A stretch of DNA of 21,767 nt from positions 1 through 21,767 of the forward strand of contig CAYYHA010000051.1 in assembly GCA_964471535.1 (NCBI GenBank). The letters are read 5' to 3'. The stretch is from CAYYHA01 sp964471535 (GTDB lineage: Bacteria; Myxococcota; Myxococcia; SLRQ01). Made by a program: the position numbers and the translations under genes. Shown in pieces: positions 10,051 through 18,155 of the stretch; within the stretch, counting starts at the first letter, position 1, and each line of letters begins with the position of its first letter. The notes beneath the pieces were generated by a model, which worked only from the letters and a program-made list of their open reading frames with translations, was not told where the DNA came from and searched no databases.

Positions 10051-11511
10051 ATGAGCCGCATCCTCGATCCCACGAGCCCCGATTCGCCCCCGGTGGACTT
10101 GGGGGCGATCCGCACCGTTCACGTCCTGGCCGTGGCTGGGACCGGCATGGGGGCCTTCGCCTGTCTCCTCAAGGAGGCTGGCTACGAGGTGCGCGGCTCA
10201 GACCAGGCGGTGTGGCCGCCGATGAGCGAGGTGCTCTCGGCGGCGGGCATCCCCTGGCGGGAGGGCTTCTCCGCCGAGAACCTGGAGCCGCCGCCCGATC
10301 TGGTGGTGGTGGGAAACGTGGTGCGGCGCGCCAACCCCGAGGCGGATGCGATGCGGGCCCGTCGTCTGCCGCACCTCTCCTTCCCCGAGGCCCTGGGCGC
10401 ACTCTTCCTCGATACGCGCCATCCCATCGTCGTGGCCGGGACCCACGGCAAGACCACGACGACGGCACTCGTCACCTGGCTGCTCCGGACGGCGGGCCTC
10501 GATCCGTCCTTCCTGGTCGGCGGGGTGCCGAAGAACCTCGGCCGCCCCTCGCAGCTCGGCCGCGGACAGCACTTCGTCGTCGAGGGCGACGAGTACGACA
10601 CCGCCTACTTCGACAAGCGCCCGAAGTTTCTCCACTACCGGCCGCAGACGGCGATCCTCACCTCCCTGGAGTTCGACCACGCCGACATCTACGCCGATAT
10701 CGAGGCGTACACCGCCGCCTTCGAGCGTTTCGTGGCGCTCGTCCCCCCTTCGGGCCGTCTCCTCGCCTGCGCCGGCAGCGCGGCGGTGCACCAGGTGGCC
10801 GCGGCCTGCCCGGGGCGCGTCGAGACCTACAGCGCCCGGACCGAGGCGGCCGATTGGGCGGCGCGCGATCTGACGACGGGCCCCGAGGGTTCCCACTTCG
10901 AGCTTATCCACCGTGGGCGCCCGCTGGGCCGCCTGCACCTGGCCACCGGCGGGCGGCACAACGTGGAGAATGCCGTTGCGGCGGTGGCCGTGGCCCTCGA
11001 GGCAGGCGCCTCCTGGGACGCGGTGCGCGAGGGGCTCTCCACCTTCGAGGGGGTGCGCAGGCGGCAGGAGCTTCGCGGCTCCCCCGGTGAGGTGACGGTG
11101 ATAGAGGACTTTGCCCACCACCCCACCGCGGTGGAGGCGACCCTCGGCGCGCTGCGCCGCCGCTTTCCCGGACGGCGACTGTGGGCGGTCTACGAGCCGC
11201 GCAGCAACACCGCCCGGCGGCGGATCTACCAGCACCGCTACGAGGAGGCCTTCGATGCAGCCGACTGCGTGGTGGTCGCCTCGCCGCCGCCGCACCCCGA
11301 CCCCATCCCCGAGGCGGAGCGCTTCGATCCTCCGGCGCTCGCCGAAGCGCTCGAGCGCCGGGGCAAGCACGCCTACCATCGCCCCACACCGGAGGCCGTG
11401 CACGACCTTCTCGCCGGGGCGCTGCGTCCGGGCGACGTGGTCGTGGTGATGTCCAATGGGAGCTTCGGCGGGCTCATCGAGCGGCTGCTCCAGACGCTGG
11501 AGTCTCGATGA
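10051..11511 (+). CDS. mpl: UDP-N-acetylmuramate:L-Ala-gamma-D-Glu-meso-DAP ligase (Mpl)
   Basis: Mpl re-attaches recycled murein tripeptide to UDP-MurNAc, bypassing the MurC, MurD and MurE steps. The 486-residue protein has the full Mur-ligase plan. An N-terminal nucleotide-binding turn AVAGTGMGAFA lies at 27-37 and the ATP P-loop GTHGKTTTT at 130-138. The Mpl-specific stretch DEYDTAYFDKRPKFLHY is at 180-196, with LEFDHADIY at 206-214. Further on come DFAHHPTAVEA, EPRSNT and a C-terminal MSNGSFGG. These motifs separate it from MurC. Little Shine-Dalgarno is visible before ATG 10051; TACCGT ends 8 bases upstream and might be a -10. It is divergent from ldcA, 52 bp apart, and overlaps the next gene by 4 bp. 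Confidence 0.96.
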   Translation: MSRILDPTSPDSPPVDLGAIRTVHVLAVAGTGMGAFACLLKEAGYEVRGSDQAVWPPMSEVLSAAGIPWREGFSAENLEPPPDLVVVGNVVRRANPEADAMRARRLPHLSFPEALGALFLDTRHPIVVAGTHGKTTTTALVTWLLRTAGLDPSFLVGGVPKNLGRPSQLGRGQHFVVEGDEYDTAYFDKRPKFLHYRPQTAILTSLEFDHADIYADIEAYTAAFERFVALVPPSGRLLACAGSAAVHQVAAACPGRVETYSARTEAADWAARDLTTGPEGSHFELIHRGRPLGRLHLATGGRHNVENAVAAVAVALEAGASWDAVREGLSTFEGVRRRQELRGSPGEVTVIEDFAHHPTAVEATLGALRRRFPGRRLWAVYEPRSNTARRRIYQHRYEEAFDAADCVVVASPPPHPDPIPEAERFDPPALAEALERRGKHAYHRPTPEAVHDLLAGALRPGDVVVVMSNGSFGGLIERLLQTLESR

Positions 11512-12047
11512 GGCCAACGAGCCCGGTTTCCTCTCGCCGCGGACTCCTGCGAGCTGCCTGTGCGGCCCTCGCCGCCGCGGTCTTCCTGCTTCTCGCCCCG
11601 GCCGGCTGCGCCCACGCCGGCCGCGCGCCCGCCCTGGAGGGACAGGTGGTGCCGGTACGGCTGTTCGGTGGCGCCGCCCCCGGCCGGGCGGCGTTGCTCC
11701 TCTTCTGGGCGAGCTGGTGCGCGCGCTGCCAGGATGCGCTCCGGCAGATTCCAGGGAAGGTGCCCTGCAATCTGCCCCTGGTCGCCGTCTCGGTGGACGC
11801 CGACCTGCGCTTCGCCGAGGCCGCCGAAGCGACGATCGAGCACGACCTTGGCCGAGCGGGCGCCCAGAGGTGGCAGTGGGTCCACGACCGGGGGGCGCGT
11901 GAGGCCGAGGCGCTCGGGCTCTCCCACCTGCCCACCCTGTTCTGGATCGATGTGGACGGCCGGGCACGCCGGGTCTATCTGGGATGGGACCGTCAGGTCC
12001 AGGCTCGCCTTCTCGAGGACCTCGAAGCGATCTGCAGCCATGAGTGA
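11508..12047 (+). CDS. TlpA/ResA-like thioredoxin-fold protein, exported
   Basis: This 179-residue protein probably reduces or exchanges disulfides outside the cytoplasm. Residues 9-36 form a signal with a twin-arginine look (SRRGLLR at 9-15, then a long hydrophobic core), followed by PAGC with Cys34 as a possible lipid anchor; Pro at -3 makes the lipobox imperfect. The active site is WASWCARC at 67-74 (Cys71 and Cys74) and the cis-Pro is Pro142 in HLPTLFWID. ATG 11508 overlaps the mpl stop (ATGA) and has ggag 5 bases upstream. The downstream gene starts 8 bp before this one ends. A link to peptidoglycan recycling is positional only. Confidence 0.88.
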   Translation: MRPTSPVSSRRGLLRAACAALAAAVFLLLAPAGCAHAGRAPALEGQVVPVRLFGGAAPGRAALLLFWASWCARCQDALRQIPGKVPCNLPLVAVSVDADLRFAEAAEATIEHDLGRAGAQRWQWVHDRGAREAEALGLSHLPTLFWIDVDGRARRVYLGWDRQVQARLLEDLEAICSHE

Positions 12048-12858
12048 GTCCCCCGACGAGACCATCGAACGGCTCTTGGAGACGGCGCGTCAAGCGGCGC
12101 GCGCCGGCGCTCGAGTTCTCCTCGAGCGCTTCACGCACCCGCGTCAGATCGGGACGAAGTCCAGCCCAACCGATCTCGTCACCGATGCGGATCGCGCCAG
12201 TGAGGCCGAGATCCTCCGGTGTATCGAGCAGCGCCATCCCCGCGCGCGGATCCTCGCCGAAGAGAGCGGTGTCCATGGAAGCGCGGATCGGGGCGGCGCC
12301 GGCACCACCTGGGTGGTCGATCCCCTCGACGGGACGGTGAACTACGCCTGGGGCATTCCCCACTGGTGCATCTCCATTGCCGTACTCGAGGGCGGTGCAC
12401 CTGTCGTCGGGGTTGTCTACGACCCGATTCGTCAGGAATGCTTCGAAGCGATACGTGGCGGCGGGGCCCGCATGAATGGAGAGCCCATGGCCACCGGGGG
12501 CCGCTCGGAGATCTCAGATGCGATCCTGGCGACGGGCTTCTCCTACGATCTCGACGAGCGCCGCCGGCACCTTCCGAGCCTCCAGCGGCTCCTTCTCCGG
12601 TGCCGAGGCCTCCGGCGTTTCGGCTCGGCGGCCCTCGACCTCGCATGGGTCGCCTGTGGTCGCCTCGATGGCTTCTGGGAGCGGGCGCTGAAGCCCTGGG
12701 ACCTCGCCGCGGGGCTGCTCCTGGTAGCGGAGGCGGGAGGCCGGATCAGCGGCTACGAGAAAGACGAGGATCCGCTCCGAAGCGGGCGTGTCGTCGCCGC
12801 TGGCCCCAGGCTCCACGGGTTGCTGCGCCGGAGCGTCGCGAGCGCCGACCCGCCTTGA
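12040..12858 (+). CDS. Inositol monophosphatase family phosphatase
   Basis: This 272-residue cytoplasmic Mg-dependent phosphatase has all family metal ligands. Glu74/Glu75 lie in ILAEESG, Asp94 and Asp97 in WVVDPLDGTVNYAWG (91-105), and Asp221 in KPWDLAAG. The DxxTDAD-type stretch SPTDLVTDAD at 42-51 is also present. Family members hydrolyse inositol phosphates, and some act on other small sugar phosphates or 3'-phosphonucleotides; sequence does not decide here. ATG 12040 overlaps the thioredoxin gene by 8 bp, suggesting coupling. Its last 113 bp overlap the convergent kinase gene on the other strand. Confidence 0.93.
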   Translation: MSESPDETIERLLETARQAARAGARVLLERFTHPRQIGTKSSPTDLVTDADRASEAEILRCIEQRHPRARILAEESGVHGSADRGGAGTTWVVDPLDGTVNYAWGIPHWCISIAVLEGGAPVVGVVYDPIRQECFEAIRGGGARMNGEPMATGGRSEISDAILATGFSYDLDERRRHLPSLQRLLLRCRGLRRFGSAALDLAWVACGRLDGFWERALKPWDLAAGLLLVAEAGGRISGYEKDEDPLRSGRVVAAGPRLHGLLRRSVASADPP

Positions 12859-14257
12859 GCGAATGGATGCGCTCCGAGGCCTGCTGCGCGAAGGCTTCGT
12901 TGAGCACCTCGCCGCAGAAGGGGCAGTATCCGAAGAGCTCACCGGCGACCGAGAAGCCACAGCCCGGGCAGGTCTCCTCCATCCCGGGCGTGTGCCAGGT
13001 GTACCCCTCCCCGCACCAGGGACAGAAGGACATGTAGCGCATCAACGGCCCGCTGCAGGCCTGGCAGTGATCCTCGTAGCGCCGGTCGCGCGCCCGCCTG
13101 GTGCCGGGGGCGGGGGTGGCGCCGTAGCGTTCACCACACCAGGGGCATACCGCCCAGGCCTCGTGCAGGCCGTGCTCACAGCGCTGGCAGTAGCGGGGGA
13201 AGCTCGCGTCGGAGCGGAAGCGCAGCAGGTCACCGCACCAGGGGCAGAAGAGCATCCCCTCGCTCACCGGGCCGCGGCACTCCACACACACCCAATCGAG
13301 CCCGAAGGGCCGCATCGCTTCGCCGAAGCGCTGTTCGAACTCGGCCCAGCGCTTCTCGAGGTGCGCGCGCTGCCGCTTCAGGTTCACCCGCTCCACCAGC
13401 TCCCGCAGCTTTCGGCGTGAGTTGGATCGTACGAGCGCGGCGAAGCGCTGTTGGATGCGCTGCATGTCGGAGAGGCGCTGGGTGGGCTTCGGGTGGAGGA
13501 GGCGCCTCGCGAGCTGCTCCGCCCGTGCCCCTCCATAGCGGCGTAACAAGGGTGAGACCCTCGGGGACCGGGAGCGCGGGCCTGGGGTGGGAGGAAGCCG
13601 CCCGGTGACTGCCAGGTGGAAGAGGGCGCCGAGCGCATAGGCGTCCGCTTCCACGCCCACCGTCCCCCGCTGTGCCTCGGGCGGCGCATAGCCGGGGGTG
13701 AAGATCACCGTCGCCCGGCCCTGCTGCTTGCGTGCCCGGCTCGCGCCGAAATCACCCAGCTTTGCGGTCGCTCCTTCGAGGTAGACGTTGTCGGGCTTCA
13801 CGTCCCGGTGCACCAGGTCCTGCCGATGCATATGCGAAAGCCCCCGGGCGATCTGCCGGCAGATCTCCGCCGCCACGTCCACGTCGATGCGGTCCTCCTC
13901 GTCGAGAACGGTGACGAGATCCGGACCATCGACGTATTCGAGCACCACGTAGATGCCGCGCCGCGGGCACACACCTGTGTCGAGCACGGACACGAGTTGG
14001 GGATGGCGAAGCCGGCGGGCGTTGACGAACTCGTGCATCAGGGAGCGCTGGCAGGTGGGGCTCGGGGAGACGAGCCCCTTCACGGCCACCAGGCGCCCCT
14101 GCTTTCCTTCGTCCGCGCAGAGCAGCACCGTGCCGAAGGCACCCTCGCCCAGCGTGCGCAGGATGCGGTAGCGGTCGTCGACGTAGGCCGTCGAGTCTTC
14201 GTCCAGGCCCTCGAGGCCGAAGAGGTCGACGACCTGTTGCGTGAGACGGGGCGCCAT
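12746..14257 (-). CDS. Ser/Thr protein kinase with four C-terminal double zinc ribbons
   Basis: This 503-residue kinase looks catalytically complete. It has glycine loop GEGAFGTV at 37-44, Lys60 in VAVK, HRDVKPDN at 150-157, DFG at 169-171 and APPE at 191-194 in place of APE. A basic helical linker follows at about 265-312. Eight CxxC knuckles then form four double zinc ribbons: 324/327 with 338/341, 357/360 with 371/374, 398/401 with 412/415, and 430/433 with 445/448. Several read CPWCG. No transmembrane helix is seen, so it is probably cytosolic. It starts 13 bp after truD and has no clear Shine-Dalgarno. The last 37 residues, very Arg-rich, are encoded antisense to the phosphatase gene. 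Confidence 0.92.
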   Translation of the reverse strand: MAPRLTQQVVDLFGLEGLDEDSTAYVDDRYRILRTLGEGAFGTVLLCADEGKQGRLVAVKGLVSPSPTCQRSLMHEFVNARRLRHPQLVSVLDTGVCPRRGIYVVLEYVDGPDLVTVLDEEDRIDVDVAAEICRQIARGLSHMHRQDLVHRDVKPDNVYLEGATAKLGDFGASRARKQQGRATVIFTPGYAPPEAQRGTVGVEADAYALGALFHLAVTGRLPPTPGPRSRSPRVSPLLRRYGGARAEQLARRLLHPKPTQRLSDMQRIQQRFAALVRSNSRRKLRELVERVNLKRQRAHLEKRWAEFEQRFGEAMRPFGLDWVCVECRGPVSEGMLFCPWCGDLLRFRSDASFPRYCQRCEHGLHEAWAVCPWCGERYGATPAPGTRRARDRRYEDHCQACSGPLMRYMSFCPWCGEGYTWHTPGMEETCPGCGFSVAGELFGYCPFCGEVLNEAFAQQASERIHSLKAGRRSRRSGAATRGAWGQRRRHARFGADPRLSRSR

Positions 14258-14270
14258 GCGGTGGCGAAGG

Positions 14271-15272
14271 TTAGTCCTCTTCGAATAGCTGTGCCAGCAC
14301 CACCGTGGCGTACCCGCCGCTGCGCAGCGCAAAGGAGAGGCACAGGTCCTCGCCCTCCCGCACGACCGCCGGATCCCAGAGGGGGATCCGGGCCGGGCGG
14401 CGGGTCCCGGCCCCGTCCCGGCCGGCGGCCCGGAAGGCCTCCAGAGAGAGTCCCGACGCCTGGAGCAGCGCCGCCTCCCGGCGCCCCGCCTCGCCCTCCG
14501 CCGGTCGCATCGCGTGCCCGTAGATGGGCCCGGTGAGGTCCACGTCGAAACGGCGTAGGCGCCGGGTGTCCTCCTCGGGGGCGCCGCACAGGAAGCTCTT
14601 CCGGGACAGGTGAGGGGTGAGGACGTCCCCCGGTAGGCAGCGCAGGAAGAGCCCATCGTCGATGCGGGCGTCCAGCCAGGCGTTGAAGAGCTCTGCCTGC
14701 AGGGCCGAGACCCACAGCCGACGCGTGAAGCGGTCCGGTGCCCGGCGCGTCCCCGCGAGGAGGGCGCGCCCGCGCGCAGGGTTCTGTCCCTCGTGCCCGA
14801 AGCGTTGGGGCCCGAAGTAGTTGGGCACGCCCTGCTCCACCAGGCGCCGGAGGCGTGAGCGCACGGCTGCCTCGTGGGCGCCCGCCCCGCGCACGCGGAT
14901 GCGAAAGCGGTTTCGGGCGATGCGGCCCGTTCGGAGCTTCCGGCGTCCGGGGACCGCCTCGAGGACCCGCCAGCCGGAGCCCTCGAGCTGCTTGCCCGCA
15001 GCGGCGCGGCGCGGCACCGAGAGCCACTGGCGGGTCACTGCCTGCCGATCCTTTTGCCCAGCGACGCCCACCTCGGCGGGACGAAGCCCGAGCGCCGCGG
15101 CGAGGGCGCGCACCACCTCCCGGGTGTTACGGCCGCGCTTCTCCACCCACAGGTAGAGGTGCTCCCCCTCGCCCTCCGGGGGATGCAGGAGCACCTCCTC
15201 CACCTCGAAGTCCTCGGGGCAGGCCTTCACCGTGCCTGCCGCCGGGGGCAGATCGCCGGTTAGCCGCCGCAT
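14271..15272 (-). CDS. truD: tRNA pseudouridine(13) synthase TruD
   Basis: TruD converts uridine 13 of certain tRNAs to pseudouridine. The 333-residue chain matches the usual length. It carries the TruD signature AGQKDRQAVTRQWL at 71-84 with catalytic Asp75, the N-terminal PEDFEVEE at 19-26 and GEGEHLYLWVEKRGRNT at 34-50. It also has VPNYFGPQRFGHEGQN at 149-164 and a C-terminal GGYATVVLAQLF. ATG 15272 places the conserved PEDF at the expected distance. It is preceded by no good Shine-Dalgarno, so a slightly different start cannot be excluded. It lies 13 bp upstream of the kinase gene (same transcript likely) and 142 bp after the Cys-rich lipoprotein gene. That 142-bp gap holds nothing I can name. 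Confidence 0.95.
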   Translation of the reverse strand: MRRLTGDLPPAAGTVKACPEDFEVEEVLLHPPEGEGEHLYLWVEKRGRNTREVVRALAAALGLRPAEVGVAGQKDRQAVTRQWLSVPRRAAAGKQLEGSGWRVLEAVPGRRKLRTGRIARNRFRIRVRGAGAHEAAVRSRLRRLVEQGVPNYFGPQRFGHEGQNPARGRALLAGTRRAPDRFTRRLWVSALQAELFNAWLDARIDDGLFLRCLPGDVLTPHLSRKSFLCGAPEEDTRRLRRFDVDLTGPIYGHAMRPAEGEAGRREAALLQASGLSLEAFRAAGRDGAGTRRPARIPLWDPAVVREGEDLCLSFALRSGGYATVVLAQLFEED

Positions 15273-15414
15273 CGCCGTCGTGGCGCACCGCGCCGGGCCG
15301 TGCTGCTGTCTGCCGCGCGCTGTGCGGCGGTGCACCGGGAAGGCCATCGGTCTCGGGCCGCCCGCTTGGCCGCTTTCCTGCCTGCAGCTCCGCTGCCTCC
15401 CCTCCTCTGCTGCA

Positions 15415-16884
15415 TCAGGGGCACTCGCTCGGGTCGCAGACCCGCCACCCATTGCCGCAGTCGAACGGTGCCACGCCGCCGCAGTCGAGGATGCAGGTCT
15501 CCACGTCGTTGCCGCAGAAGAGACGGCAGCCCCGGCCTGCCGGGCAGGGCAGGCGGCAGCCGTCCACACCGGTGCACCCAAGGGAGCAGTCGGCGCCCCG
15601 CTCGCAGACGAGGCGGCAGCTGGCGTCGACGCTGTCGCAGTCGAGGTCGCAGACCGCCCCCGCCGCGCAGGTCAGGGTGCTGCCACTGGAGGTGTTCGCC
15701 GCCCGCAGGCCGCAGCGGGCCCCCTGCTCGCAGGTGAGCTGGCAGCCGTCCTGGCAGTCGAAGGCACAGCGGCACCCTGCAGGGCAGGTACCACAGTCGC
15801 CGCTGCAGCTCGCCTCACAGCAGCCGCCCGAGGGGCACGCGGCGCAGTCGCTCCCACAGCCGTCGCACTGGCGGGGGATCCCGACGCAGGCTCCCGCTGG
15901 GGAACACCAGTCGGCAATGGTGCACGTCTGCCCGTCGTTGCAGGGCGTGCCTGGGCCCACGTCTTTGTCGGAGTCGTCGCAGTCGTTGGGGAAGCGGCTG
16001 TAGGCGGGCGAAGGGGGGGCGCAGGCCTCGATGGGGACGGCGGCCGGGTTGCCCGCTCCGTCCCGATCGAGGTCTGGATACCAGCTGTAGGTCGTGGCGT
16101 CCTCGTCGGTGCTGCCGTCGCAGTCCCCGTCCACCCCGTCGCAGAGGTCCCGCCCCGCCGCTTCGGTGCGTGGGCCCGGCTCGCAGGAGCCCCAGACCCC
16201 GCCCTGGCACTCGATCACCTGGCTTCGCTCGCAGGCCCCTTGCCCGCAGACCACCGTCCGTTGGGGCGGGTCGGGACAGTTTCCGGCGCAGTCCGGGTCG
16301 AGGGCATCGGGCGTGCCGTCGCAGTCCTGGTCGATCTCGTCGCCGCACTGCTCCGGCTGGGGCCGCACCTCGCCCTCGCACGGTCCGTAGGTGCCATCGG
16401 GGTAGCAGGTGCGAAGCCCCGCGCGGCACATGCCCACGTCGACGGTTCCCGCCGGTCCGCCGTAGCAGGGGCGAGCCTGCCCGGCAGCGCAGGGATTGAC
16501 CCGCACCGAGACGTAGTCGGGGGCGCTCTTCTCGGGGCCGCGGAAGACGACCAGCGACAGGACGTAGGTCCCCGGCACGTGGAAGGTGACCTCCGGCTCT
16601 GCGACGTCGACCCCGTCGAGGAAGTGGTAGCCGCCGGTGGCGCTGACCATCGTCCACTCGGCCCGTAGCCCGGGGGACAGGGGCGTCCCCAGGCGCACCG
16701 GCTCCTCGACGGAGGTGACGCGGTCGGGACCTGCGTCTGCAACGGGCGGCGTCGGCGCCGAGACCGCGGCCTCACAGGCGCCAAGGTACAGGAGCAGGCA
16801 GGCGGCGAGGCCATAGCACCCGAGCGCACGGGCGGCGCCGCAGCCGGCATCGCCCAAGCGACCTGGTCGGCTACCCACCCTCAC
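15415..16884 (-). CDS. Cys-rich lipoprotein with PKD-like domain and MopE-type motifs
   Basis: This 489-residue lipoprotein has a hydrophobic signal ending in LGAC, giving lipidated Cys37. Residues about 45-130 form a PKD-like domain (PPVADAGPDRV, then PGTYVLSLVVF). A Cys-rich module follows, with two MopE-type acidic motifs at about 180-196 and 248-262 (CDGVDGDCDGSTDED). Residues 315-489 are extremely Cys-rich, with a recurring pattern of C-x-L-x-C, a short acidic or Gly turn, then C-x-L-x-C. The protein is probably surface-exposed, disulfide-stabilised and cation-binding, with unknown partner. It shares a module with the lipoprotein at 1-2251. The GTG start overlaps the stop of the PATAN gene (GTGA). 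Confidence 0.9.
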   Translation of the reverse strand: MRVGSRPGRLGDAGCGAARALGCYGLAACLLLYLGACEAAVSAPTPPVADAGPDRVTSVEEPVRLGTPLSPGLRAEWTMVSATGGYHFLDGVDVAEPEVTFHVPGTYVLSLVVFRGPEKSAPDYVSVRVNPCAAGQARPCYGGPAGTVDVGMCRAGLRTCYPDGTYGPCEGEVRPQPEQCGDEIDQDCDGTPDALDPDCAGNCPDPPQRTVVCGQGACERSQVIECQGGVWGSCEPGPRTEAAGRDLCDGVDGDCDGSTDEDATTYSWYPDLDRDGAGNPAAVPIEACAPPSPAYSRFPNDCDDSDKDVGPGTPCNDGQTCTIADWCSPAGACVGIPRQCDGCGSDCAACPSGGCCEASCSGDCGTCPAGCRCAFDCQDGCQLTCEQGARCGLRAANTSSGSTLTCAAGAVCDLDCDSVDASCRLVCERGADCSLGCTGVDGCRLPCPAGRGCRLFCGNDVETCILDCGGVAPFDCGNGWRVCDPSECP

Positions 16885-18149
16885 GACTCCAGCATCTCAT
16901 AGATCACCTTCACCCGTCGCGAGAGGTCCTCCTCCCGCTCCGGTGGCAGAATTTCGCCCGCCTGGAAGAGTTCGAAGAACATCAGCTCGTTGAGCGCTTC
17001 GTACAGCTCGCGGTCCGGCTGGGGGTGGGTCGACCGCGCCACCCGTTCGAGTAGCGCTGCCTCCGGAAGCATACCCTCCTCGTCGAGGGTGAGCCCGCGG
17101 AAGAGATGGGCGAAGCCATGCTGATCGGAGGAGAGGAAGGCATCGGTCCCCAAGCGGAAGCCCGCCGTGGGGGCCACCTGCGAGACCTCGTCGAGGATCT
17201 CCCGGAAGATCGTGTTGAAGACTCGCAGCACCTCGGCGGCCTCGGCTGCTCCGCTGCGACCTGTGCGACCGAAGGCGGCCTCCGGCCGCTCGGCGGCGAC
17301 CTCCACGTACCCGGCGCGGGCGAGCCCGAACAGGGCCTTGGTGGCGTCGAAGAGCGGGAGCTTGGCCGCGGCGGCGATCTCCGAGACGGTGCGCCGTCCG
17401 TCGACCGCCGCCCACACGGCTTCTTCGTGTCCCGTCAGTCCTTCGGGCTGCCGGCCGCGGGGGATCACGTAGGCCTCGTCGCTGGGGATCACCTCGCGGA
17501 AGAGGCCCATCTCGTCGATGCGCCGCAGCCCCTCCATGAGGAGGCCGTTGAGGTCGAGGTTGATCTGCGCGGCGAAGCGGCCCTCCACCGGATCGTTGAA
17601 GAGGAAGAAGACACCCTCGCGAAGGGTGAGGATCGAGAAGAAGATTTCCTCCATCTGGCGGCGCAGCGCCCCGTACAGTTCCGCGGGGGTGAGCAGGCCA
17701 CTGGAGAGGAGGAGCTGACCGACCTTCCGGCCCGGGGGCGGGGTGCGTTCCAGCGCGGCATCGAGCGCCTCCGCCGAGACCAGTCCCAGGCGCTTGACCA
17801 CTTCACCCAGGCGGTCGGCGAGGAGACTCGAGGTCGCCCAGCGCACGGTGCCCTGCTTCAGAAAGATGCTCTTCTCCGCCGCGTTCGAGGCCACCGTGAG
17901 CACGCCGGTCCACCGCGACTGGGCGAGGTAGGCGAGCAGCTCACCCAGCTCGAAGCCCGAGAGGTCCCCCGAGAGCACGGCGCGTACCGGAGGCGCGCCG
18001 CCTTCCACCGGGTCACGGCGCAGCACGGTCAGGTCGTGGGCGCTGGGAACGATGCGCCACCGGCCGGCCCGGGCCTCGAGCCACGCGCGGCCGGTCTTGC
18101 TCTCCGCCTGCGCTCGGCCCTTCTCGTCGAATCGGATCCACTCGGGCAT
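16881..18149 (-). CDS. PATAN-domain (DUF4388) protein
   Basis: This 422-residue cytoplasmic protein has no signal peptide or membrane helix. A PATAN/DUF4388 domain lies at about 57-125, with LSGDLSGFELGELLAYLAQS at 59-78 and KQGTVRWA at 98-105. Residues 126-190 resemble the helical GspE-N-like segment often found after PATAN domains. Residues 235-285 look like a winged helix (VDGRRTVSEIAAAAKL). The rest is helical and unassigned. PATAN proteins in myxobacteria are linked to signalling and motility regulation, but no exact role can be given here. ATG 18149 has gagg 5 bases upstream. The gene sits 6 bp after one lipoprotein gene and overlaps another, so a cytoplasmic protein is embedded in an envelope operon. 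Confidence 0.9.
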   Translation of the reverse strand: MPEWIRFDEKGRAQAESKTGRAWLEARAGRWRIVPSAHDLTVLRRDPVEGGAPPVRAVLSGDLSGFELGELLAYLAQSRWTGVLTVASNAAEKSIFLKQGTVRWATSSLLADRLGEVVKRLGLVSAEALDAALERTPPPGRKVGQLLLSSGLLTPAELYGALRRQMEEIFFSILTLREGVFFLFNDPVEGRFAAQINLDLNGLLMEGLRRIDEMGLFREVIPSDEAYVIPRGRQPEGLTGHEEAVWAAVDGRRTVSEIAAAAKLPLFDATKALFGLARAGYVEVAAERPEAAFGRTGRSGAAEAAEVLRVFNTIFREILDEVSQVAPTAGFRLGTDAFLSSDQHGFAHLFRGLTLDEEGMLPEAALLERVARSTHPQPDRELYEALNELMFFELFQAGEILPPEREEDLSRRVKVIYEMLES

Positions 18150-18155
18150 GGCGCC

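Noticed and set aside
8100..11090. A 996-codon plus-strand open frame
   Set aside because: It is antisense to the membrane protein and ldcA and out of frame with mpl. Its length reflects the scarcity of stop codons at this GC content; the other frames match known families.
10198..12363. A 721-codon minus-strand open frame
   Set aside because: It is antisense to mpl, the thioredoxin gene and the phosphatase, all of which carry intact family motifs on the plus strand.
15312..15328. gccgc-gcgctgt-gcggc stem in the 142-bp gap before truD
   Set aside because: A 5-bp GC stem with no T-tract is expected by chance in such GC-rich DNA; it supports no terminator or promoter call.
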